The translations under genes and the position numbers were made by a program. DNA of 64,000 bases from Diphasiastrum complanatum (taxonomy: Eukaryota; Streptophyta; Lycopodiopsida; Lycopodiales; Lycopodiaceae): positions 54,904,367-54,968,366 of the forward strand of contig CM055097.1 of NCBI GenBank assembly GCA_029204225.1. The letters are read 5' to 3'. Positions 23,401 to 34,499 of this stretch are shown in pieces. The notes under the pieces are model-generated. The model had not been told where the DNA came from. It saw nothing but the letters and a program-made list of their open reading frames with translations, and did not search any database. How positions within the stretch are numbered: the first letter of the stretch is position 1; the number at the start of each line of letters is the position of its first letter.

Positions 23401-24017
23401 AGATGGCCAAAAGAGTTCTTAGATACATTTCATTCACTAAGAATTTTGGTATTTTGTATAGAGGAGCTAATCTTGGCTTAAGAGCCTATAGTGACTCGGA
23501 TTTTGCAGGTGACAAAGTGGATAGAAGATCAACAAGTGCCTTTGCCACCTTTCTATGTGATGGAGTAGTATCATGGCTTTCCAAAAAGCAAGATACCATC
23601 TCCCTATCTTCCACAGAATCCGAATACAAGGCCTTGACATCAATATGCAAGGAGGTCTTGTGGCTCAAAAGGCTATTGGTGGAGCTTCATGTCATGGAGG
23701 AGGAGATCCCTATCATCTATTGTGACAACCAATCAGCCCAATCACTTGCAACTAATCCTACATTCCATGCAAGGAGCAAACACATCGAAATTGCTCATCA
23801 TTTAGTGAGGGAAAAAGTGCAAGCTAAAAAGATCAAGCTCCAACACGTGCCATCATCAAGTTGCTTGGCTGATTTGTTTACTAAACCTTTACCTAAAGAT
23901 TCATTTGTCAAGCTTAGATCTTCAATTGGAGTTATTGATAAAAGCATTATGATCTCCAAGGCTAGATTTGAGGAGGAGTGTGAAAAATTGTCTACATTGG
24001 CAAATCTAGCCATGTAG
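20448..24017 (+). CDS. Copia Gag C-terminus plus Pol polyprotein
   Basis: This single open frame runs from the frameshift point to TAG 24015-24017. In order it has a Gag C-terminus, a CCHC zinc knuckle (CFFCGKKGHFASEC, about 20742-20783), protease (WWIDSGASSHMT, about 20910-20950), GAG-pre-integrase (LWHKRLGHPNY), integrase (D in HSDVHSF, D in LRSDNGGEY, E in NGVSERRNRS; about 21490-21850), reverse transcriptase (KARLVAKGF, LYGLKQAPRAWY, catalytic LYVDDIILSG; about 22500-23150) and RNase H (SDSDFAGD, SSTESEYKAL, YCDNQSAQ; about 23480-23900). All catalytic residues are present. The last 13 codons run into the 3' LTR, and the polypurine tract is translated as part of the protein. It would be functional apart from its separation from the Gag start. 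Confidence 0.97.
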   Translation, partial: VLNGLGSGFTNLVQSFAIQDTLPTIEKLHSVLVAEECRMLHTNARMNAISLQDGDEKANFSFKNKKKTNGRKKHFKETKEEDEASSSKGKIKDKSKYKCFFCGKKGHFASECLKKKKAQEGKQSNIAHQEEEEDEESSLMVSNKPPSSKRNTNDSWWIDSGASSHMTYQKDIFSTLLSYNDLHRSIYTTSSQECKISGIGTIPLYVGSSKRMNLDNVLYVPKLTKNLLIVGQLMDNGLDVQFKHGVCSILRNDECIAKGFKQGRLFRLDANIAVESVYLAKVELSKVELWHKRLGHPNYKAMESMTTKELAVGLPKHLSKCGKRCEACSLSKAHKLPFSRSTSRSNSPLELIHSDVHSFSHESNGGAKYYVIFIDDYSRFCWMYLLSSKSMVFDSFVKFKTLVENQLSTKIKVLRSDNGGEYVSNKLIDFCISNGIKRELSCPYTPQQNGVSERRNRSLCECAKALRLDASLSKPFWGEAITCANYLCNRLPNQAIGGITPFEALFGEKPNLKDLKVFGSTCYVHQSLDKRRKDNATSIKGIFVGYGENSKGYRVFNPITSKVIVSRDVIFDEGNACDLDDNATNHLDAKDHARMEEELPSEEELEDPPQDARTPRTPRRFTRAKSEPLRLTYDGQGDQREGSSSFTSYTFLTSMLDEPTCYEDACKSKSWMDAMQVEYDALIENHTWDLVDLPQGKKPLDCKWVFRLKYNQDGSISKHKARLVAKGFLQTKGIDYDETFAPVAKLVTIRLIISLATTFNWELFQLDFTNAFLNGYLEEEIYMWQPEGFIKAKHEGKVCFFKKSLYGLKQAPRAWYSRLNSFLISINFVMSAYDPSLYISFHDGMIIILVLYVDDIILSGNDLDGIRDVKIALAKEFKMVDLGLLSFILGIEVIRGCDFSFICQSKYATSILDRFGMKNCKGIETPMEQHVKASIGCDEASFEDITLYRRLIGSLIYLTITRPDLSYSVGKLSQFMQSPLVSHWKMAKRVLRYISFTKNFGILYRGANLGLRAYSDSDFAGDKVDRRSTSAFATFLCDGVVSWLSKKQDTISLSSTESEYKALTSICKEVLWLKRLLVELHVMEEEIPIIYCDNQSAQSLATNPTFHARSKHIEIAHHLVREKVQAKKIKLQHVPSSSCLADLFTKPLPKDSFVKLRSSIGVIDKSIMISKARFEEECEKLSTLANLAM
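23970..23978 (+). other. Polypurine tract inside the coding frame
   Basis: GAGGAGGAG ends exactly where the 3' LTR begins and is read as Glu codons of the polyprotein. It would prime plus-strand DNA synthesis. Confidence 0.75.
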
Positions 24018-24669
24018 AATATTGTACATTTTGTCAATATTGTTTGTTGGTTACTTGAATGGCCAAAGTGCCACTTGTACATACACACCTAAAGTAGGTT
24101 ACCACGAGTCGAGAGGAGTGGTTGTGTCTATTTGGTAGTGATTCCTACTTTGTAGGATCTAGACCATGATTTATGATGAGATTTGTACCTACCATGCACC
24201 TACCAAGCATGACTCTTGGATCTAGACTAGGGTTTTCACATTAGGGCAAGAAAGTGGAGTCTAATTCCTTATTACATGCTGGATTTTCACCTAACTTTGC
24301 AAAGGAAGTGTGTTTTACTATGTATTTCCATTCTCCATAGTGAGAAGATAGAAACTTTTTGGAGCCTCAAGGAGAAACTCGAGTTTCCTCTCATTGTATG
24401 GTGATTACTCTATTTTTCCAATGAAACCCAGCTTTGGCACTTTGTAAACACTGTCTACAGGCCGTACTACAGCCTTATTTCCACACGTGTGGAGTTGGAT
24501 TAGACTATTTGATCAATGCTTTGATTGTCTCTACTTGTTTCCTATCAAGCTGCTAAACTAGATCTTGTTTTCTAATGACTAGTTTCTGATAGATTGCTTA
24601 ACAAGCATACAATCACCTTGTGGATCATTCAAAGATCCATTTATGGTCCTTAGTACTGTACTTTTCACA
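23979..24669 (+). repeat. 3' LTR of the young Copia
   Basis: It is 691 bp and matches the 5' LTR except at five substitutions (for example TTGCCTAC versus TTGTCTAC near the start, and GATTGTTT versus GATTGCTT near the end). It encodes the final residues and stop codon of the Pol frame. Confidence 0.97.
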
Positions 24670-24674
24670 CTCAT
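24670..24674. repeat. Target-site duplication, right copy (CTCAT)
   Basis: It is identical to 18668-18672 and flanks the 3' LTR directly, confirming a complete, unrearranged insertion. Confidence 0.95.
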
Positions 24675-25995
24675 AACCATGGGCATGCTGGATCCACATC
24701 ACCCCGTAATGCACTCCATGCCCTCAGGATATGTACCACCCCAGGTACACTCCATGTCACCTACCTCCATGTAGGCTTGACCCGTCCCTAGGTCACCACA
24801 TGATGCACCAGCTGAAGAACATCGTCCATACATCAAATGACATGTCATAGTATTTCTAAGCAAATGTGATAAATGCAAGTAGACTCCTCTTAAAGAAAGT
24901 AGAGTGAGCCACCTTTTGATGGTGACCTCTAGTGGAGAGCAATATTCCACTTGTAATTTGTGAAATGTGGAAATTCCACTAGGATGCCACCTAAGGAGAT
25001 CTCTTGCTTATTTAAGAAACTCCCTCTTTTTGAAGAGGATCTTTTTGCATTGTATCTACTCCATGCTTAAAAAGAAGATTTCCCATGAGTTTGATACTAC
25101 ACTAAGCTCCTTGATCATGATGGTTTTCTTGAGTGATGCCCCTATGATCATGCCCTTCCATTCATATTGTGTGTGGTTGTGGATTTAGAGTGGATTAGTT
25201 TTTTTGCTTTCCTAGTTGTGGATTAGATTTCATGTTTTCTTGTGGATTAATGTAGGTTGCAAGCATCCAAGAAATTTGTAGCCAATAATGTGATATAGAT
25301 CTTGCAAATTCATTTAAGTTTTGGTTTCTTGAGTTTTTTGGAAAATTCAAGAACCAAGAAGATGGAGCTTCTTGATTCTTGAATGCTTGTAGGAATTAAT
25401 TTTCTATTTTTTTATGAATGTGGCATGCTAGGCTAGTTTTCTGATGTTGCAAGTAGTTTAGTTTCCATTTTGCAATGATCTGTTTTAGCATTTTATTTTT
25501 AAGTGCCATAATAATGCCCAACCATGTTTCAAGAAGAGATGTTTTTGGGCATTCTTGGTGTGCTTGCATGGTAGAATGACTGCAAGTGATTTCAAGAGTT
25601 CAAGAGTGTTCAAAATCTGAGTATCCGTGACAAGTTGAACCATACTACAACCCCAAGAGTCTGCTGCATGATCTGGGCATCGAACCAAATAGAAATAATC
25701 AAGAACATGCCAGAATGGAGGTAGCATAAGCTGTAACAAGAAACAAACAAGCAGAACTAGTAGATAGACAGAGGAATCTGCCAACATTTGGCACCAGTTG
25801 TCGCTTGAACACATGCACATCTCTACTCCATCCCTGTTCCAACGTTATTCCATGATCTGCTCCATAAACAACATCATCCATATTTGGATCTGCCATCATC
25901 TGTAGTCTGACACTTACAGTCTACCACGTTCTTGAATAGCATCATTACAGGGCCGTTCTTGGACAGTATCATCCTAGCTCTACGATTGTGTGTTA
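24675..25995. other. Non-coding, no gene seen
   Basis: This sequence continues the pre-insertion locus from 18672. No motif-bearing reading frame was found on either strand. The short open frames have no recognisable domains. Confidence 0.55.
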
Positions 25996-25997
25996 GC

Positions 25998-26140
25998 TAC
26001 TGTGTTACAACCCAACTGGAGCCCCTGTGTTGAATCTCAACCGGAGGCCTGTGTTACATCCCAACTGGAGCCCCTGTGTTATATCTCAACCGAAGGCCTC
26101 ACCTCACTCTCAACCAGAGGCCCAGTTGAAATCTCAACCG
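25998..26140. repeat. Imperfect tandem repeat
   Basis: Alternating units AACTGGAGCCCCTGTGTT and ATCTCAACCGGAGGCC are repeated two to four times with small changes. The units continue into the microsatellite field that follows. Confidence 0.75.
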
Positions 26141-27075
<935 letters not shown>

Positions 27076-27535
27076 GAGAGAAAAAATGAACAGGCATAAA
27101 ATGAGAGAGAATTTGAAGTAGATTAGAATACTTTGCTTAGAATAATGGTCCAATTGTGTAATATAGTGTTATTTTTTAATTGCTTGTGCCGCGTGACAAA
27201 AATATTCAAAAAAAAAAGAAGAGAGAGCAAGCGTTGAAAGAGCAAGCAATTGCACGTTTGCACTTAAGTTTCGAGTGAGTTTAACGGTGAGTTTGTGTTG
27301 TTTCAATTTTTTTATTATTGGAATACGTTATCTAATATAGTAAGAAATCAAATGTAATTCATCACTTTCATTTTGTTCAAACAATGTCGTATTTTACCAC
27401 ATACACTAGCAATTAGTTAATATGCAAGAGTGAAATGTAGATAATTAAAATCCCCAATCCTAGGAAGGTGTGTAGCCCTTACTTTTCTCCCGTTAAAGGC
27501 GAGGTTCTAATCTATCCAAATTGCATGGAAAGACC

Positions 27536-27899
27536 TTGATGGACGTCGGACGATTTTTGGGAGCGTCCTGTATCAACAGACGTCGGAATTCGACATCTAA
27601 TTTTGTCATCGGATTCTGACATCCACGACGGATCAGAAGCGACGTCTTTGGACGTCGGATTCCGACATCCATGTTCGTCGGAATCCGACGTCCACGTCGG
27701 ATGTGGCCACCATCCACCGGGACTTGATGTTTGGGATTCCAGCAAGTTATGGATGTCGGACTCTAACATGTTTTATAAATGTCGGATTTCAACGACCTCA
27801 TTGCGACATGTTTTTCCGACGTCCACGATGAATTAAAAAAAAATTAAGCTCGCGATTCACGTCACAAAACACATCCAAATCACGACGGGTGTTGTAGTG
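27536..27899 (-). mobile_element. CACTA-like DNA transposon terminus with subterminal repeats
   Basis: On the minus strand the sequence begins CACTACAACACCCGTCG at 27899, matching the CACTA terminal signature. Inward from it are many direct and inverted copies of a GACGTCGGATTCCGACATC-like motif (27542-27600, 27612-27700, 27755-27830), typical of subterminal transposase-binding repeats. The outside flank is Copia RT/RNase H sequence, so the end was inserted into that element. A 3-bp duplication would be CTA at 27900-27902. The matching left terminus was not found, so the element is truncated or ends elsewhere. Confidence 0.65.
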
Positions 27900-28876
27900 C
27901 TAACAACACCAACAACATAAGCAATATCCGATTGTGTGTTTGTCAAATAAATCAAACTACCGACCAATTGTCTATAAAAAAAAGCATCCACTTTTTCAGA
28001 TTCATCATATGCAGTAAGCTTTGTGTTGACATCCATCAGTGTGCACAAAGGCTTACAATCAGACATATTGAACTTATAAAACAACTCTCGTGCATATTTT
28101 TTTTGGTGTAAAAAGGACAATGTTTTCCTTTTGCCATACTTCAATGCCAAGACAATAGTGCATTAATTCTAGATCGCTCATGTCAAAAGCATTGGAAAGA
28201 TCTGATTTGATTTCATAAATTAAGCTCTCATTACTTCTTGTAATAATAATCTTGTCTTAGAATGTAAAGATTAGGATCAATATTACTCTTTACCATTCGC
28301 CTTCGCTTGAAGTGTTCATCAATGCAAGAGTACCGCCCGTAGTGCTTGCTTCAATCCATAAATAGCTTTGTTGAGCTTACAAACAAGATGCTCTCTCCCT
28401 GGCTCAACAAATCCTTGAGGTTGTACTAAATACGCCTCTTCCTCCGGCACTCCATTAAGAAAAGCATATTTAATGTCCATTTGCTAGATCTTCCAACATA
28501 GAAGGCAGAAATTGCAATGATAGAATGTATAGTTACCATCTTAGCTACGGGTGTGAAGGTTTTCTCAAAATCAATACCTTCCTGCTGCTCAAATCGTCTC
28601 ACAACCAACTGTGCTTTGTACTTGTTGAGTTTCTCATCTGTTCCATATTTGATCTTATAAATCCATTTGCAAGTGATAGGTGTCTTACAGTCAGGTAGCT
28701 CAACCAAGTCGTCCCATTTTTTGATATGGCTTCCATTTATGTTTCCATAGCTACATGCCAAGGCTATAGCTAGGTATTGTGTGCCTCACCCAGCCAATTC
28801 CTGGCTTGCACAACCAATTAGAACTGGAATGCCAAGAAAGAACTCGCTCAAAAATTTTTCCCATGCGACTTCATGT

Positions 28877-28986
<110 letters not shown>

Positions 28987-29240
28987 CATGTATTCTGTTG
29001 CATCCAAGATGCACTCTCCGAATGGGCCTCCAGTTTGGGAAGTACAAGTTTAGCAAACACATGCATTTTTTACAGCCTACACATCTCGAATGTTCTAGTT
29101 AAGTCAAATCCTGGATGTTGTACACTTCTCAAAACCACTTTTTTCCACATCCGAGATGTAGGCTGAGTTTTTAGATGTGCACATCCGGCTCTGCATGACA
29201 TCCTAAAAGTTTGAGATGAAAAGTGATGCATGTGGCCTTG

Positions 29241-29363
<123 letters not shown>

Positions 29364-30124
29364 AGGCACCCAACCTGTGTCATTTAAGTTTAAAATGATA
29401 CTAGATAAGAGAGCATAATTTGCTTCATACCTATCAGGTTGCATCTGCTCTCTCGTTGATCTTCTTAGCTCTCCATGGATGGATGATTCAGGAAAGTCAT
29501 CCATGTCTCGACTCTCCATCAATCTGTCAAACCACTTGGGGAGCTTCCTATCAAGTGATCGGCTTCTTGATAAAAATGTATCCCATGGTACATCTTTCTC
29601 CTTGCGCTTGTCACCTGCAACTTTAACTCTCTTTTCACCAAATGGTTTATCCCTACCTCTCCGACTTGTATACCAATGTTGTGTGTTGGTATCGTAGGGT
29701 GCATCCTTCGATCCATCATCAAGAATATCCGCAAATGTTTCATCATCAAGAGGAATTCTTACTATGTCATTCTTGATTCTTGGTGTTTCCAACTTCTCAA
29801 TATCCTTGTACAACTTTGATTCGTCAAATATAACATCACGATTGATACACATTTTCTTTTCCAAGGGATCAAAGCATCTATAGCCCTTCACATGATCATC
29901 GTATCCTAAGAAGCTGTACTTCATAGGTTTCACTTCAATCTTACACCTCTCTTCCTTAGAAATGTGTACAAAGGCTTTACATCCAAAGATTTGCAAGTGA
30001 TTCACCTTTGGATTCTTCTTCATGAATGTCTCTTTATGACAATGGTAGGACTCCTTGTTGTGTCGTCTTTGTAGTATAGGGTCTGAACGCTGGGAGAGGC
30101 AACCTCGTCTCAACCTGCATAGAA

Positions 30125-30250
<126 letters not shown>

Positions 30251-30904
30251 TGGAGATGGAAAAATCAAGAGAGTTTTCTCCTTTGATTGAGAATGTCAAA
30301 TGAGTACAAACGGTGCCCTTTTATTCTTGGGGACGCCCTTGCCTCATTCATCCTATTGGCTACTTTAAATGGCAAGTATTGCAATCCTAGCCTTTCAAAG
30401 AAACACAAAAGATCTAATGGTGTACAAAGAAACACACCCCACCTACTACCATTTGACTTTGACTCAACCTTGTAACTTAGACTTTGGGCCTTTTAACTTA
30501 ACTTATTTTTTTTGCACCTAGGGCACTAGAAAACAACTTAAACTATTTAACTAGTGTGCTCATTGGTGGCTGGGCTTATACATGCAGGACGCCAGTGCCT
30601 CGCACTTATTGCTCTAATGTACTGTGGCGGGGCCCACTTGGTAAGGCTTGGCCAACAATAGTTTTAGTGGTGGAACCCACTAATTTATTATCATACAGGA
30701 AATATCCACAACAAGGTCCTCAGCCCAAAGTAGTGTTGGTCCCTCGGCACTATGCCTGCATCTGTCGTGGAGGAGCGTTGTTGTCGGTTCATTTATTGCT
30801 GGGACATTGATGCGTCAGGAAAAGCATGGATAGAATTTGCTTATATAAATCTTGAGGCTTTATTTGATGATGGTGAGCAGCAAGAACTCAGACTTGCCAG
30901 ACTT
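30251..30904. other. Non-coding, no gene seen
   Basis: No domain-bearing frame is visible between the AG tract and the Gypsy gag remnant. Confidence 0.5.
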
Positions 30905-32040
30905 TCAATAATGCAAATAAGGATTTGGTGGCCATTCCGGATAACCTTGTTCATTGACAATTGGGTAGTCAAGGCATTCCATCAGAGTATCCCAAGATAA
31001 AACTTGTTGATATGGCTCCTCATAGATTGGTGCAACTGGTCTCAATGTCCTAGACTCCTCCATTTCATAATGTGGATACGACGTGCTTGTTTGACTACTT
31101 TGTCTATCCAGTATTCGTGGTATGCTTGAACCTGAATACTCTCCTCCGCAATCAATGTGACAAGGTATTGTCGTTGTACACGCGGGTGCTTGCTAGACTG
31201 GAGGCCTGTTTGGGCTTGGATTCCCTAGATTTGGCCTTTGAGAAATGGATATACCCCAAATTGGTGTTGATTTGGGGGTTTGTTGAATTGTGGGGAGGCT
31301 ATTGTGGTCCTCCATTGAGTTTGGTGACATGCAAGAGGATATAACCAGAACTTTCACCTTGCCACTGTTTGTTGAAGAAACTCATGATTTAGATGGATCA
31401 ATCTGACATCCATCCTTCTGGTGAGCTCATTGTTGGCTTGATTCTGCTTGTGACCTTTGAACTACTGGATCTCATTGTCGGGCCTTTTGCTCCACCTTTG
31501 GTCCATATCGAGGGTTCTTGATGGGACATCTTGCACTTGGATGATTTCCAAAGCAGTATGTACATTCGTCCTTCTCAAGAATTTCGACCATGCGAGCATA
31601 GGCTTGAGGACAGCCTGAACTTGAAGTACAAGGTTCTTGGTCTTCCACTGCACTTGATCTGCCTGACTTTGCTACACTTAGTTGCCTTGTAGAGGGTTCC
31701 ATTCTTGTTGAATCATCATTCGTTGTTTACTCTTGTTCCTCTGATTTTCCATCTGATGATTCATCAGATTGATAGGAGAAATCCTTCATCCCGTGTGAGA
31801 TTCATGGCAGCATCCTTATAGGGTTGTGCAAGTGACGCATAGGATGCTAATTCTACCATACCAGATCTAATCTTTTTGGACAATCCAACATAGTATTTTG
31901 TCATGATGATATGTTCAAAAATCGGACAATCCTTCACTAGATGGAAGATCCGATAGGTATAGTCTCGAATAGTTTCATCAGGGAACTTCTTTAGTTTAGA
32001 TAATCCTACAATGGTGGTCTCCATAGCTCATCACTAGAAT
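30905..32040 (-). pseudogene. Degenerate Gypsy Gag with zinc knuckle
   Basis: On the minus strand, 32024-31764 reads LKKFPDETIRDYTYRIFHLV and YYVGLSKKIRSGMVELASYA, like the capsid region of Ty3/Gypsy Gag. Residues CTYCFGNHPSARC (about 31590-31550) form a variant zinc knuckle with one spacing residue missing. A largely open stretch continues to about 30905 (TPIWGISISQRPN, TLRPVAPIYEEPYQQVLSWD) and is rich in Pro, Ser and Gln, like a linker before protease. No protease or RT is recognisable. Frames shift several times. The upstream minus-strand LTR-like sequence (33360-34321) may belong to the same element. Confidence 0.65.
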
Positions 32041-33359
32041 GTGGCAAAATACTTGGTTGGTGTCCGCACAATGATGCTAGTGTTCCAACCTTTTTTTTTT
32101 TTTTTGTAGTAGAAGAAGAAAAGAAAAGAATCAATAAAAGATGGATCAGTACGGATGAGAATAAAAATAAATTAGAAATGGATTTATCTAATAGAGATGG
32201 AGATAGAAGATGGACTAGAGATGAAACAGAAAAGCGATGGATGGATAGTGGCTGATGTGGAGAGTACTGATCATCTTGATCTGAGGTTCATTCACTTGGT
32301 TCAGTCCAGGGATGTTGGATCTTGATGGATATTGTGATTGCAACCTAGATTTGACAAGATCTGATCAGTTTCAGTTGGCTAATAGTGTGATTTTAGCTCT
32401 TTTTCTTGGTTTTTTCCTGATATCTCTCCGATCCTAGATCTGATTGACTTGATATTTTCATAGTAGCTAGGTCTGAAGTAGTTCTTGTGAATGATCCTAT
32501 CTACAAAGGTTACTCAGTGTGAAGGTTGGTCATGTGAGGGTTCTTTGTATTCTTTTACAAGCAAAAAACCATTTTTTTTTTTGCAATCTACTGGGAACTA
32601 ACTCTCGCCCTCTTAACAGTAGCTGGATCTGAGTCACATCAGATTTGTGTGAAGCTTGCGAAGGTTCTTTTCCAGTGATGCGAGAGTTATTGATGTCTGC
32701 AAAGGTTTTTTAGATAAAAAATTCTCTTTTTTCCTTACAAATCATTCAATATTTAAAACTAGCTCTTGCAGACTTCATCATTGATGAAAAACAATATTTT
32801 GAAGAGAATGGGATGGTCTACGAAGGTTACTTCTCAGTGGTGCGAGAGTTATTGATGTCTGCAAGGGTTCAAAGTCACTTTCTGGCTCACAGATCACTCG
32901 TCACTAGACAGCAACATATCTATCTTCAACAAGTCACTCCAAAACTAAGTAAGCTTCATCGCTGGTCCATTGCTGGACAACGGATAGTATATGAAGTACA
33001 TATCATGCCAAACACAAGTTGTATGAACCCTCATTGATCCATTGCTGGACAACGGGTTCATACATTCCCATTCATCATCTGGAACAACTGATAACCATCA
33101 TACGTATATAGGAGATGACTGCACATATATGAAACGAGCACAACCACGTACCTAGAGTTAAAGCAAATAGTTTGGTTTCAAGCTCCTTATCATGGACATG
33201 AATGGATGATATCTCGGTGTGATAGCTACAGTTTACATTATACATTACTATCCTTCAATGGACAGCATGAATATGTGGTTGTTCCTTAAGTAACCAAGGG
33301 TTACATATGTACTCGTTTGAACTTATAGTAACTAGCTTTGAAATCGCCAATACTACAGT
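32041..33359. other. Non-coding leader-like region with short repeats
   Basis: No gene is seen. The phrase GCGAGAGTTATTGATGTCTGC with a neighbouring GAAGGTT occurs at about 32650-32710 and 32820-32872. The phrase TCCATTGCTGGACAACGG occurs at about 32962 and 33038. The second copy lies in a hairpin whose arms are TGTATGAACCC and GGGTTCATACA (about 33021-33064). Confidence 0.55.
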
Positions 33360-34321
33360 GATTACGTAGACAAACAATTAAGCATAAAAAATTATCACAC
33401 AAATAATTATTTGCGAAGAACTCCAGAAAACGCATACATTCTGAAACCAAGATGAACACAATAAAGAATAGTATTGATTCAAAATGAAACAGAAGTAAAT
33501 GAGTACAAAAAGCTGTGGATCAAAATCGCGTACTCTAAGCAATTTCCGAGCGGCTAAAAGAAAGTCTGAATTAATGCGTAATGTTGATAAGCAATAGCGC
33601 AATAGCAATTTCTAAAACAATTCTAAGAAGTGAGCTAGAATGCTCAGGAGTGTTCAAGCTCGTAGGCTTGAGAGAGAGAGAGCTAACTATACAAATGCTT
33701 CAGATAATTCTGATTTTCAATGAATTATTCTAATTGAAACTGTATGAATATGAACATCTATTTATACTAAGAATTTAGGTTGTCAATTGCGATCGCCAGT
33801 TGGCTGGTGATCCGCTGATATTTTTTTGGTCCTTGTCATTGATTGCTGATAAGCAGTGAAATTGATCGTAAATGTTCTGTTTGCAGAAATGAACCAAAAC
33901 TGTAGCTCTGCAGAAATGAACTAAAACAGCCACAGACGGCACTGTCAGGTTTTTCGTGAAAAAGATGAAAAAGGAGAAGGTGCTCTTAAATCTCATTTAG
34001 GATTGCCCCACACTTTGCAAGAGTCATTTCCTTAACATTTGAGGCTCTTTGGAAAAAGCAAAAAATGCGACACTGTGATTTTACACGAGATGTCTGTCAG
34101 GCGAAAAATGCGAAAAAGACGAACTGCATTTTTTCAACGGGATTCCTGACAGGTGAAAAATGCAACACTGTCGTAAACTTTGTGTAATTTTGTAGACTGT
34201 GTAAAGACACTTGTAAAACTGCAGTCTATGTAAAGACACGGGAAAATCCACAGAACTAGATAAACAACGGATGAAGATTATAACCGATTATTCGATCAGT
34301 AAGAAGGAGAATAATCCAACA
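33360..34321 (-). repeat. Possible minus-strand LTR
   Basis: On the minus strand it starts TGTTGGATTATTCTCCTTC at 34321, much like the 3' LTR start at 36936 (TGTTGGATTTATCTCTTC). A TATA-box-like TATAAATAG lies at 33758-33766 on the minus strand. It shares short motifs with the LTR at 36936 (GCGAAAAA...CACTG words). No PBS was found at the low-coordinate end, so that boundary is a guess. Confidence 0.4.
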
Positions 34322-34335
34322 AACTTCAGTAGTCT

Positions 34336-34463
34336 CTGCGAAGGTTAGTTTCTACAAAAATTTAAAAATTTGATGTCTGCGAGGGTTTTGTCTTAGATTT
34401 TGCTATTCTGGATCTTGTGAACCTTCGCAGAGGGCCTTACTCGACAAGGTAACTCTCGCAGAC
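34336..34463. repeat. Interleaved inverted repeats
   Basis: CTCTGCGAAGGTT (34336-34348) pairs with AACCTTCGCAGAG (34421-34433). GTCTGCGAGGGTT (about 34373-34385) pairs with AACTCTCGCAGAC (34451-34463, one mismatch). All four are variants of one CTGCGARGGTT word that also occurs, less perfectly, at 32650-32870. Confidence 0.7.
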
Positions 34464-34499
34464 TTCTTTGTGTCCTGGTCTCAGTGAGATGGAACTTGA

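Larger units (their letters stand above)
18673..24669 (+). mobile_element. Complete young Ty1/Copia LTR retrotransposon
   Basis: This 5997-bp element has LTRs of 691 bp each, TG...CA ends, a PBS, a gag-pol frame, a polypurine tract and a perfect 5-bp target duplication. By eye the two LTRs differ at five positions (about 0.7%), so insertion was recent. Domain order is Gag, zinc knuckle, protease, integrase, RT, RNase H, which is the Copia order. The single obvious lesion is a one-base frameshift in gag near 20448. It lies on the same strand as the neighbouring intergenic sequence and is not nested in a recognisable gene. Confidence 0.97.

Noticed and set aside
30556-31344. Plus-strand open frames as host exons
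   Set aside because: Most of 30905-31344 reads better as the minus-strand Gypsy Gag linker, and no splice-consistent model was found for the plus strand.
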